Below are positions 57,160-64,000 of a stretch of 64,000 nt of DNA, piece after piece (within the stretch, counting starts at the first letter, position 1; every line of letters begins with the position of its first letter). The notes below the pieces were generated by a model, which saw nothing but the letters and a program-made list of their open reading frames with translations, searched no databases and was not told the DNA's origin. The stretch is taken from NCBI RefSeq assembly GCF_026340465.1, contig NZ_JAPEPC010000001.1:3746001-3810000 (forward strand). Direction: 5' to 3'. The translations under genes and the position numbers were made by a program. This DNA is from Streptomyces sp. NBC_01306. GTDB lineage: Bacteria > Actinomycetota > Actinomycetes > Streptomycetales > Streptomycetaceae.

Positions 57160-58224
57160 GTGGCGTCCAACAACCCTGCCCCCGAAACGCTTTACTTCCC
57201 GAACGACGATGCTCCCGGTTTCGGCGGTGAGGACGGCGGCACATTCGACGAGTGGAACCCCACTGAGGATTCCCTCCGTTCGGTCCGCGGTAAACACCGG
57301 GTCGCCAAGCAGCGCGGCGGACTCGCCCGCAGCTCGACGGTGCTCGGCGTCGGCGTGATCGCAGCCGTCGGTGCGGGCGGCATGGCCAGCGCCCAGAGCA
57401 AGCCGCCGGTCGCGATCTCCCTCCCCGACCTTCCGCAGTCCGTCAAGGACAAGCTGCCGGATGCCGAGTCGCTGCCCGGCGTGGGGACGCTGATCTCCGA
57501 CCTCGACGGCGGTTCGTCGGACCACAGCGGTACGGAGACGGGCGCCGCCGACGCGGCGCTCAGCACCGCTGCGGCCACCGGCAAGGGCAGTGCGGACGCG
57601 GGCGAGGCCCTCCGCGCCCGGATCCTCCAGCAGGCCGAGCAGCAGCAGGGCGCTGTCGACGACGAGGCCAAGGCGGCAGCCGAGAAGGCAGCCGCGGACA
57701 AGGCGTCGGCGGAGGCCGCGAAGAAGCAGGACGAGGCGGCGGCCAAGGAGAAGGCGGCCAAGAAGAAGGCCGAGGCGGAGGCCAAGGCCAAGGCGGAGAA
57801 GGAGCGGCTCGCCAAGCTGGCGGCCAGCTACTCGCTCCCCGTCTCCTCGTACACCCTCACCTCGCGGTTCAACGACGGCGGTTCGATGTGGTCGTCGGGC
57901 CACCACACCGGCCTCGACTTCGCCGCCCCGACCGGTACCCCGATCAAGGCCGTGCACAGCGGGACGGTCAAGTCGGCCGGCTGGGCCGGGGCGTACGGCT
58001 ACCGCACGGTCATCACGCTCGACGACGGTACGGAGTTGTGGTTCTGCCACCAGTCCTCGCTGGGGGTCAGCGCCGGCCAGAAGGTCAGCACCGGCGAGGT
58101 CATCGGCAGGGTCGGAGCCACCGGCAACGTCACCGGCCCGCATGTCCACGTGGAGGTCCGTCCGGGTGGCGGCGACCCGATCGACCCGATGACCTGGCTC
58201 CAGGGCAAGGGCCTCAACCCGTAA
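57160..58224 (+). CDS. Secreted M23 peptidoglycan endopeptidase
   Basis: 354 residues from GTG 57160. A cytoplasmic-looking start, one hydrophobic segment (about 60-80, STVLGVGVIAAVGAGGMASA) acting as signal or anchor, a 100-residue Ala/Lys/Glu coiled coil (about 165-225), then a LytM/M23 domain with HHTGLDFAAP (zinc His and Asp) and PHVHVEV (HxH). It should cut peptidoglycan cross-links during growth or spore germination. The c-di-AMP riboswitch ties it to turgor and cell-wall control. Confidence 0.94.
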   Translation: MASNNPAPETLYFPNDDAPGFGGEDGGTFDEWNPTEDSLRSVRGKHRVAKQRGGLARSSTVLGVGVIAAVGAGGMASAQSKPPVAISLPDLPQSVKDKLPDAESLPGVGTLISDLDGGSSDHSGTETGAADAALSTAAATGKGSADAGEALRARILQQAEQQQGAVDDEAKAAAEKAAADKASAEAAKKQDEAAAKEKAAKKKAEAEAKAKAEKERLAKLAASYSLPVSSYTLTSRFNDGGSMWSSGHHTGLDFAAPTGTPIKAVHSGTVKSAGWAGAYGYRTVITLDDGTELWFCHQSSLGVSAGQKVSTGEVIGRVGATGNVTGPHVHVEVRPGGGDPIDPMTWLQGKGLNP

Positions 58225-58456
58225 CTCTCAGCCTGTAACCGCGGCCCCACCCCTGCGCGTACCGCCGCTGCACGGCGCCCCGCACCCCGGCAGTCCTGAC
58301 GGCATCCCCCCGGCGTCAGGGCTGCCGGTCCGCTGTGTGCGGGCACCCGGCCGGTCCGGCCCCCGCGTACGGCCGGTCCTGCGGAACACCGGCGGATCAG
58401 CGGGACAGTGCCGGACCAGCGGAATAGTGCCGGGCCGCCGCGGGGTTGACCGACAT

Positions 58457-59401
58457 ATGACTTCTCTCCGCTCACTCGGCTCCTCCGACCTCAAGGTCTT
58501 CCCGCTCTCCCTCGGTGGCAATGTCTTCGGGTGGAGCGCCGACGAAAAGCAGTCCTTCGACGTGCTCGACGCCTACACGGCCGCCGGCGGCAACTTCATC
58601 GACACCGCGGACACGTACTCGGCCTGGGTGCCCGGCAACAAGGGCGGTGAGTCCGAGACCGTCATCGGCAACTGGCTGGCCGCACGGGGTAACCGGGCCG
58701 ACGTGGTGGTCGCGACCAAGGTCGGCGCGCATCCGCAGTACAAGGGGCTGTCCCCGGCGAACATCAGGGCCGCAGCCGACGAGTCGCTGCGTCGGCTGCG
58801 CACCGACTACATCGACCTCTACTACACGCACTTCGACGACCCGTCCGTGCCGGTCGAGGAGATCATCTCCACCCTCGACGAGCTGGTGAAGGCGGGCAAG
58901 GTGCGCGCCATCGCCGCGTCCAATGTGTCTCCCGAGCGGCTCGACGCCTCCATGGCGTTCTCCGAGAAGGAGGGGCTGGCCAGGTACGTCGCTCTCCAGC
59001 CGCACTACAACCTGGTCTCCCGTGACACCTATGAGGGCGGGCTCCAGGACGCGGCGGCCCGGCACGGTCTGGCGGCCGTGCCGTACTACGCGCTGGCCTC
59101 CGGCTTCCTCACCGGCAAGTACCGGCCCGGTGCGGACGTCGACAGTGTGCGTGCCGGTAGTGCGGCCCAGCACCTGGGGACCGAGCGGGGACCGAAGGTC
59201 CTGGCCGCGCTCGACAAGGTCGCCGCGGCGCACGGCGCCGAGGTGGCGACCGTCGCCCTGGCGTGGCTGGCCGCTCAGCCGACCGTCGTCGCGCCGATCG
59301 CTTCGGCGCGTACGGTCGGGCAGCTGCCCGCGCTGACGGCCGTGGCCGAGCTGAAGCTCACCGACGCCGAGGTGGCGGAGCTGACCGCGGCCTCCGCCTG
59401 A
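58457..59401 (+). CDS. Aldo/keto reductase
   Basis: 314 residues from ATG 58457. TIM-barrel AKR with catalytic D and Y in FIDTADTYSAW (about 48-58), K near 84 in VVATKVG, H in YYTHFDDP, and the NADPH-site C-terminal blocks (VAPIASARTVGQL). Substrate not predictable. The 232-bp gap upstream contains CGGACCAGCGG / CGGATCAGCGG-type repeats and no gene. Confidence 0.92.
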   Translation: MTSLRSLGSSDLKVFPLSLGGNVFGWSADEKQSFDVLDAYTAAGGNFIDTADTYSAWVPGNKGGESETVIGNWLAARGNRADVVVATKVGAHPQYKGLSPANIRAAADESLRRLRTDYIDLYYTHFDDPSVPVEEIISTLDELVKAGKVRAIAASNVSPERLDASMAFSEKEGLARYVALQPHYNLVSRDTYEGGLQDAAARHGLAAVPYYALASGFLTGKYRPGADVDSVRAGSAAQHLGTERGPKVLAALDKVAAAHGAEVATVALAWLAAQPTVVAPIASARTVGQLPALTAVAELKLTDAEVAELTAASA

Positions 59402-59482
59402 GAAACCGGATCCGGCCACGAACCGGATCCGGCACGGAAGCGGATCGGCCACGAACCGGATCCGGCCGGGGTGCCGTGGGGG

Positions 59483-60988
59483 TCAGTGCTGGTACGGGTT
59501 GTAGCCGCCGTAGTGCAGATGCGGTGGCGGCACCCGTATCCGCCCGGTCGCCTCCGCCGCGTAGAGCAGCGCGGGACCCGCGATCTCCTTGCGCTGCCAG
59601 AGGTGGTGCAGCAGCTCCTGCTCGCGCGCTTCGAAGTCCGGGCCCACCACGCCCCGGTGGGCCCTGTGCCGCAGAAAGGCGAGGGCCGTCGCGAAGGCCT
59701 CGTACTCGGAGACCGCACGGGACGCGGCCTTGGCCCGTGACTTCGCGTCGGCGTGCGCCGGCGGCCGGTGGTACGGGCTCCGGCCGTACGGACTGGAGGC
59801 GTACGGACCGGATGCGTGCGGACCGGAGGGGTACGGGGCTGAGCTGTTCGGGCCTGGACCGTACGGGGCCGGGTGGGGGCCCAGATGCGGGCTGGTCGCG
59901 CCGAACCCTCCGCCGAACGTACGCGCCGCGAAGCTGCGTGCCATGGCGCGCGCCCGCATCGACGACAGCGCCAGCGGCTCTGCGGGGGCCAGCCAGCCCG
60001 CCGCCGCGTACGCGGGCAGTTCGGCCGATATTGTGCGCAGCTCCCGTTGGCGGGTCCAGATCGCCAGCCATGTGATCATCCCGAAGACCGGGAGCATGAA
60101 AGCGCCGTAGACCAGATAGAAGCCATAGGTGCCGAAGGCCGACGAACTGTTCCACAGGGCGTGCATGCCCATGGCGCAGAGGAGACCGAGCAGCGGCGGT
60201 CCGGTCCTGCGCAGCCGCTGGTGCTCGGCGGCCAGCGCCGCGATGCCGAAGCCGATGCCGGTCAGCACGGTGAACAGCGGGTGGGCGAACGGCGAGAGGA
60301 CCACCCGGACGAAGAAGGTCGCCGCCGTCACGGACGGAACGCCCGAGAACCCCAGCGACTTGTCCTCGCCGAAGGCACTGCCCAGATACAGGATGTTCTC
60401 GGTGAAGGCGAAGCCGGTCGCGGTGAAGCCCGCGAAGACCACACCGTCCACGACCCCGGTGAAGTGGCGCCTGCGGAAGAGGAAGATCAGCAGGATCGCG
60501 GTGGCCTTCGCGCTCTCCTCGACGATCGGCGCCACCACTCTCGCCCCGAGGGTGTCCGCGCTCGTCGGATCCGCTGTGGCGGTCGCTATCCAGTGCGTGG
60601 CGAAGGAGTTGGCGATGATCGCGACGAGCGCGGCGGCGCACGCTCCCCAGGCGAAGGCGAAGATCAGGTTCCGCCAGGGCCCCGGATCGACCCGGTCCAG
60701 CCAGCGGAAGGCCGCCATGAGCAGCGGCACCGGCAGCACGGCCAGACCCATCCCGACGAGGAAGCCCTCGGTCCCGGTCTGTTCGCGGACGAGCGAGAGG
60801 ATCAGCAGGCCGCAGATGGCGAGGACGATGATCACCGCTGTGGCGCGCAGCGCCTTGCTCCGCCAGAAGTCCCTGCGGGGTGCGTAGCGCCAGTGTGCAC
60901 GCGGTGGAACGGCGTCGAAGCGCGGCTGCTCCTCGTACACCGGGACCACCGGATGGGCCGCCCCGGGCGGCACGCTCGACTCGTACAC
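59483..60988 (-). CDS. PrsW-family intramembrane metalloprotease
   Basis: 501 residues from GTG 60988. About eight transmembrane segments (60-310) hold the PrsW motifs: PIVEESAKA (EExxK), FAFTENILYLG, SPFAHPLFTVLTG (H), and GMHALWNSS (HxxxN). A Pro/Ser/Tyr-rich cytoplasmic region and a helical C-terminus with a HYGGYNPY end follow. Relatives cleave anti-sigma factors at the membrane. TAGGCT (61001-60996) 7 nt upstream indicates a leaderless mRNA. Confidence 0.92.
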   Translation of the reverse strand: MYESSVPPGAAHPVVPVYEEQPRFDAVPPRAHWRYAPRRDFWRSKALRATAVIIVLAICGLLILSLVREQTGTEGFLVGMGLAVLPVPLLMAAFRWLDRVDPGPWRNLIFAFAWGACAAALVAIIANSFATHWIATATADPTSADTLGARVVAPIVEESAKATAILLIFLFRRRHFTGVVDGVVFAGFTATGFAFTENILYLGSAFGEDKSLGFSGVPSVTAATFFVRVVLSPFAHPLFTVLTGIGFGIAALAAEHQRLRRTGPPLLGLLCAMGMHALWNSSSAFGTYGFYLVYGAFMLPVFGMITWLAIWTRQRELRTISAELPAYAAAGWLAPAEPLALSSMRARAMARSFAARTFGGGFGATSPHLGPHPAPYGPGPNSSAPYPSGPHASGPYASSPYGRSPYHRPPAHADAKSRAKAASRAVSEYEAFATALAFLRHRAHRGVVGPDFEAREQELLHHLWQRKEIAGPALLYAAEATGRIRVPPPHLHYGGYNPYQH

Positions 60989-60995
60989 CCGATTG

Positions 60996-61001
60996 AGCCT
61001 A
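60996..61001 (-). promoter_or_regulatory. -10 element of leaderless prsW promoter
   Basis: TAGGCT on the minus strand, exactly 7 nt before GTG 60988; same hexamer and spacing as purD and the 24880 gene. Confidence 0.55.
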
Positions 61002-61089
61002 ACGAGCGGCACTGACAACCGCGACGCCGTACTGGGTTTCCGTGCCGGGACCGGCCGCGGTCGGCCCGGACTGATCCAAACGAAAGGCC

Positions 61090-61893
61090 CTAGTCGGTGC
61101 TGTGGCCGCTCGGGCGGTCGTTGCGGCGGAACAGCAGGTCGTGGACCGCGTGGCCCTTGTCGAGTCCCTGGCCCTCGAATCTGGTCAGCGGCCGGAAGCC
61201 GGGCCTCGGTGCGTAGCCGCCGCCCGCCGTGGTGTTCTCGAAGCAGGGGTGCTCGGTGAGCACCTCCAGCATCTGCTCGGCGTACGGGACCCAGTCGGTC
61301 GCGCAGTGCAGGACGGCGTCCGGTGCGAGCCGGGCCGCGGCCAGGTCGAGGAACTCGGGCTGGATCAGCCGCCTCTTGTGGTGGCGGCTCTTGGGCCACG
61401 GGTCGGGGAAGTACACGCGCAGTCCGGCGAGCGAGTCCGGTTTCAGCATCTCGCGGAGCAGGATGATCGCGTCGCCGTTGGCCACCCGGATGTTGGACAG
61501 GCCGTTCCGCTCCGCGAGACGCAGCAGGTTTCCCTGGCCGGGGGTGTGCACATCGGATGCGAGGATCCCGGTCGACGGGTCGGCCGCGGCCATCTGAGCG
61601 GTGGCCTCGCCCATGCCGAAGCCGATCTCCAGGACGACGGGGAGACCGTCGAACAGGGTGGGCAGATCGAGGACCCGCTGTCCGTCGATGTCCAGGCCCC
61701 AGCGCGGCCACAGCCGTTCCAGGGCGTCGGCCTGGCCGGTCGTGACGCGGCTGCGGCGCGGCTGGAAGCTGCGGATCCGGCGCTCGTGGTGCGAGCCCGC
61801 GGGGTCGGCCGCGGGTCCGCCGGGGAAGCGCGGCTCGCCCTTGGCGCGCTGGGGCGGCGAGGGCTCTGGTGGGGGGTTCAGAAGATCGGACAC
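61090..61893 (-). CDS. trmB: tRNA (guanine-N7-)-methyltransferase
   Basis: 267 residues from GTG 61893, with TAGAAT 10 nt upstream (near-leaderless). SAM site VLEIGFGMGEA (about 83-93), DVHTPGQG, and the TrmB signature YFPDPWPKSRHHKRR (about 162-176). It methylates G46 of tRNA variable loops. Ends 102 nt before the PrsW start, so the two genes may be linked. Confidence 0.94.
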   Translation of the reverse strand: MSDLLNPPPEPSPPQRAKGEPRFPGGPAADPAGSHHERRIRSFQPRRSRVTTGQADALERLWPRWGLDIDGQRVLDLPTLFDGLPVVLEIGFGMGEATAQMAAADPSTGILASDVHTPGQGNLLRLAERNGLSNIRVANGDAIILLREMLKPDSLAGLRVYFPDPWPKSRHHKRRLIQPEFLDLAAARLAPDAVLHCATDWVPYAEQMLEVLTEHPCFENTTAGGGYAPRPGFRPLTRFEGQGLDKGHAVHDLLFRRNDRPSGHSTD

Positions 61894-62082
61894 AGTGCCC
61901 CCGATTCTACGGTCCCGCGATTCCACGGTCCCGGCGCTCCACGCTCTGGCCGCTCTGTGACCCCGGGGGCTCTGTGACCCCGGCGCTGCGCTGTCGGGGC
62001 CTGGAGCTCTACGGCCCCCGGCCGCAGTACGGCCCCGGCGTAGCTTCCGCCCCGGGTGCCGCTCCATACCCCCGCCGCCCGG

Positions 62083-63327
62083 TCAGGTCCGTACCCCCAC
62101 CGAGGCCAGCGCCCTGCGGGCGATCTCGCGGCCGATCGGCAGGGATGCCGTCGCGGCCGGTGAGGGGGCGTTCAGCACATGGACCGTGCGCGGTGCCTCC
62201 CGGATCAGGAAGTCGTCGACCAGCGTGCCGTCCCTGAGGACCGCCTGGGCCCGCACCCCGGCCGGTGCCCGGCGCAGATCCGCCTCCTCCACGGCCGGCA
62301 GCAGCCGCCGCACCGCCTCCGTGAAGGCGCGCTTCGACAGCGAGCGGTGCAGCTCGCCCGCCCCGTACCGCCAGTGGCGGCCCGCTATCCGCCAGGTGCC
62401 GGGCCAGGCCAGCGTCGTACTCAGCTCGGTGGGGCGCACGGTGCCCCAGTCGTACCCCTCGCGGGCCAGCGCCGGTACCGCGTTCGGTCCGACGTGGACC
62501 GTGCCGTCGGTGCCCCGGGTCAGATGGACACCGAGGAAGGGGAAGGCGGGGTCGGGCACGGGATAGACGAGGCCACGCACCAGGCCGGGGCGGGTCAGTG
62601 TGTAGTACTCCCCCCGGAAGGGCACGATCCGCATCCCCGGGTCGTCGCCCGCCAGCCGTGCGACCCGGTCGCAGTGCAGCCCCGCGCAGTTGACCAGGGC
62701 CCGGGCCCGTATCACCGCCCCGTCGGACGTGGCGACCGCGACGCCTTCCGGGCGCCGCGCTATCCGGACGGCCTCGGCCCCGCACCGGACCTCGGCCCCC
62801 GCCGCCTCCGAAAGCTCCGCGAGGCGCGCGGCCACCGCGCCGTAGTCGGCGATCCCGGTGGTGGCGACCCGGATCGCGGCCAGTCCCCGGACCCCGGGCT
62901 CGTCCTCGGCGATCTGGGCGGGGCCCAGCTCCCGCACCGGAATCCCGTTCTCCCGGCCGCGCTGGGCCAGGGCGTGCAGCCGGGGCAGCTCGTCCCGCTC
63001 CGTCGCGACGATCAGCTTGCCCGTCACCTCGTACGGCAGGGAGTGCTCCGCGCAGAACTCGGTCATCTCAGCCGCGCCGCGCACCGCGAACCGCGCCTTC
63101 AGGGAGCCGGGCCGGTAGTAGATCCCGCTGTGGATGACCCCGCTGTTGCGGCCCGTCTGATGGCGGGCGGTGCGCTGCTCCTTCTCCAGCACCACGACCC
63201 GCGTGCCCGGCGCGGACCGCGTCAGGGCGTACGCCGTCGACAGCCCGACGATCCCGCCGCCGATGATCAGCACGTCGCAGTCGAAGCCACCGCTGTAGCC
63301 ACGCGTGCTGCCGTTCCCGAAAGACAT
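62083..63327 (-). CDS. lhgO: L-2-hydroxyglutarate oxidase
   Basis: 414 residues from ATG 63327 with GGAGGAGG 6 nt upstream. FAD-dependent oxidoreductase of the DAO family: DVLIIGGGIVGLSTAYAL (16-33), EKEQRTARHQTGRNSGVIHS typical for LhgO, VRGLVYPVPDPAFPFLGVH substrate region, and a C-terminal NAPSPAATASLPIG. It oxidises L-2-hydroxyglutarate to 2-oxoglutarate, a metabolite-repair reaction. Confidence 0.92.
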   Translation of the reverse strand: MSFGNGSTRGYSGGFDCDVLIIGGGIVGLSTAYALTRSAPGTRVVVLEKEQRTARHQTGRNSGVIHSGIYYRPGSLKARFAVRGAAEMTEFCAEHSLPYEVTGKLIVATERDELPRLHALAQRGRENGIPVRELGPAQIAEDEPGVRGLAAIRVATTGIADYGAVAARLAELSEAAGAEVRCGAEAVRIARRPEGVAVATSDGAVIRARALVNCAGLHCDRVARLAGDDPGMRIVPFRGEYYTLTRPGLVRGLVYPVPDPAFPFLGVHLTRGTDGTVHVGPNAVPALAREGYDWGTVRPTELSTTLAWPGTWRIAGRHWRYGAGELHRSLSKRAFTEAVRRLLPAVEEADLRRAPAGVRAQAVLRDGTLVDDFLIREAPRTVHVLNAPSPAATASLPIGREIARRALASVGVRT

Positions 63328-63397
63328 CGCACCTCCTCCCACCCCGATAGTGCACTGGCCCACTGACAATGCCCTCAAACCAGGGGGGAGGACCGTT

Positions 63398-64000
63398 CTA
63401 CGCGGGCGCCACCAGGAGTGGTCTGGCCCGCTCGCGTAACTCCACCACTCTCGGCTCGTCGCCGTACGGCTCAAGACGGTGCAGCAGATCCCGTACGTAC
63501 TCCGTGGTGCGCGCCGACGAGATCCGCCCCGCGACCTCCACCGCCCGGGTACCCGCGGCGCACGCCGCGTCGAGGTTGCCGGACTCCAGCTCCGCCACCG
63601 CGCTCACCACCAGCCGCAGCCCGTGCGAGCGGACGAACTCCTCCGTCGGCTTCGACAGCGCCTGCTCGGTGAAGCGCCGCACCTGACGCGGGGCCTTGAG
63701 GTCGTGGTAGCACTCGGCGGCGTCGGCGGCGAAGCGGTCGTACGAGTAGAAGCCGAGCCAGGACGGATCGGCGTCGCCTTCGCGCGAGCGCTCCAGCCAG
63801 CCCTCCGCCGCCTTCAGTGCCGCGCCGGCCGCCGCGGAGTCACCGGCGCGCGCGTGGGCCCGTGCTTCCACCAGTCGGAAGAAACTCATCGTGCGGGCTG
63901 TCGCGAGGCCCCTGTTGCGCTCGACCGCCGCCTGCGCGAGGTCCACACCCTCGTCCCCGAAGCCGCGGTAGACCGCCTGGAGCGACATCGAAGCCAGGAC
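63398..64000 (-). CDS. TPR-repeat protein, partial (N-terminus off window)
   Basis: At least 200 residues, frame open at the window edge. Several helix pairs with TPR spacing (GVDLAQAAVERNRGLATART, ARAHARAGDSAAAGAALKAA, FAADAAECYHDL, HGLRLVVSAVAELESGNLD, CAAGTRAVEVAGRI). This matches the C-terminal half of the large Streptomyces family of XRE-TPR regulators or TPR adaptors; the N-terminal domain cannot be seen. Confidence 0.75.
   Translation of the reverse strand, partial: VLASMSLQAVYRGFGDEGVDLAQAAVERNRGLATARTMSFFRLVEARAHARAGDSAAAGAALKAAEGWLERSREGDADPSWLGFYSYDRFAADAAECYHDLKAPRQVRRFTEQALSKPTEEFVRSHGLRLVVSAVAELESGNLDAACAAGTRAVEVAGRISSARTTEYVRDLLHRLEPYGDEPRVVELRERARPLLVAPA

Overview
This is a high-GC actinomycete chromosome, almost certainly Streptomyces. 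Evidence is the G/C-rich third codon positions, many GTG starts, bldC, lsr2-like lsrL, a BldC-hrpA neighbourhood, and a purine cluster in the same order as the well-known Streptomyces coelicolor region (dnaX, purD, purC, lsrL, purSQL, purF, purM, vdh, bldC). Gene density is high and most genes are core, but the core is interrupted by three tRNA-associated insertions.

Layout. (1) 1-6155: the integrase-proximal end of an integrative element (DUF2637 membrane protein running off the window, DUF3631 ATPase, XRE regulator, excisionase, tyrosine integrase, HNH endonuclease) abutting the 3' end of tRNA-Ser(GGA). (2) 6156-15181: SRP RNA, dnaX, purD, a pseudo-peptidase-like membrane protein, a dimethylformamidase-type protein, purC. 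(3) 15329-20093: a four-gene ABC exporter plus two-component operon, flanked by two identical tRNA-Gly(GCC) genes with their terminators; then an odd tRNA-Gly(UCC). (4) 20283-29325: lsrL, the overlapping purS-purQ-purL operon, DUF805, a mycothiol-type isomerase, a META lipoprotein, purF, purM. (5) 29563-39223: DUF3073, valine dehydrogenase, bldC, DUF6274, tRNA-Asp, the large helicase hrpA, a YhgE-like membrane protein. (6) 39234-45230: a 5.7-kb defence island between two copies of a Phe/Asp/Glu tRNA block; it carries an ApeA-type HEPN protein and a PstI/BsuBI-type restriction-modification pair. (7) 45555-51428: phosphoesterase, zincin, lipoprotein, RG-rich DEAD-box helicase, VOC protein. (8) 51561-55216: tRNA-Lys followed by a 3.5-kb regulatory islet (SpoIIE phosphatase, STAS protein, MarR, anti-sigma-like ATPase) closed by an 18-bp copy of the tRNA 3' end. 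(9) 55378-64000: initiator tRNA, SpoIIE-type phosphatase, a c-di-AMP riboswitch and its M23 peptidase, aldo/keto reductase, PrsW protease, trmB, L-2-hydroxyglutarate oxidase, and a partial TPR protein.

The purine genes (purD, C, S, Q, L, F, M) supply most of the pathway from PRPP to AIR and SAICAR but are spread over 20 kb. Several core genes (dnaX, purD, purF, a mycothiol-enzyme gene, prsW) share a leaderless promoter layout with a -10 hexamer exactly 7 nt before the start codon. The most unusual items are the defence island with two decaying displaced tRNAs, the paired palindromes near its ends, the tRNA-Lys islet, and the tRNA-Gly(UCC) whose D-loop and T-loop lack conserved elbow bases. 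All calls come from reading the sequence; no database search was run.
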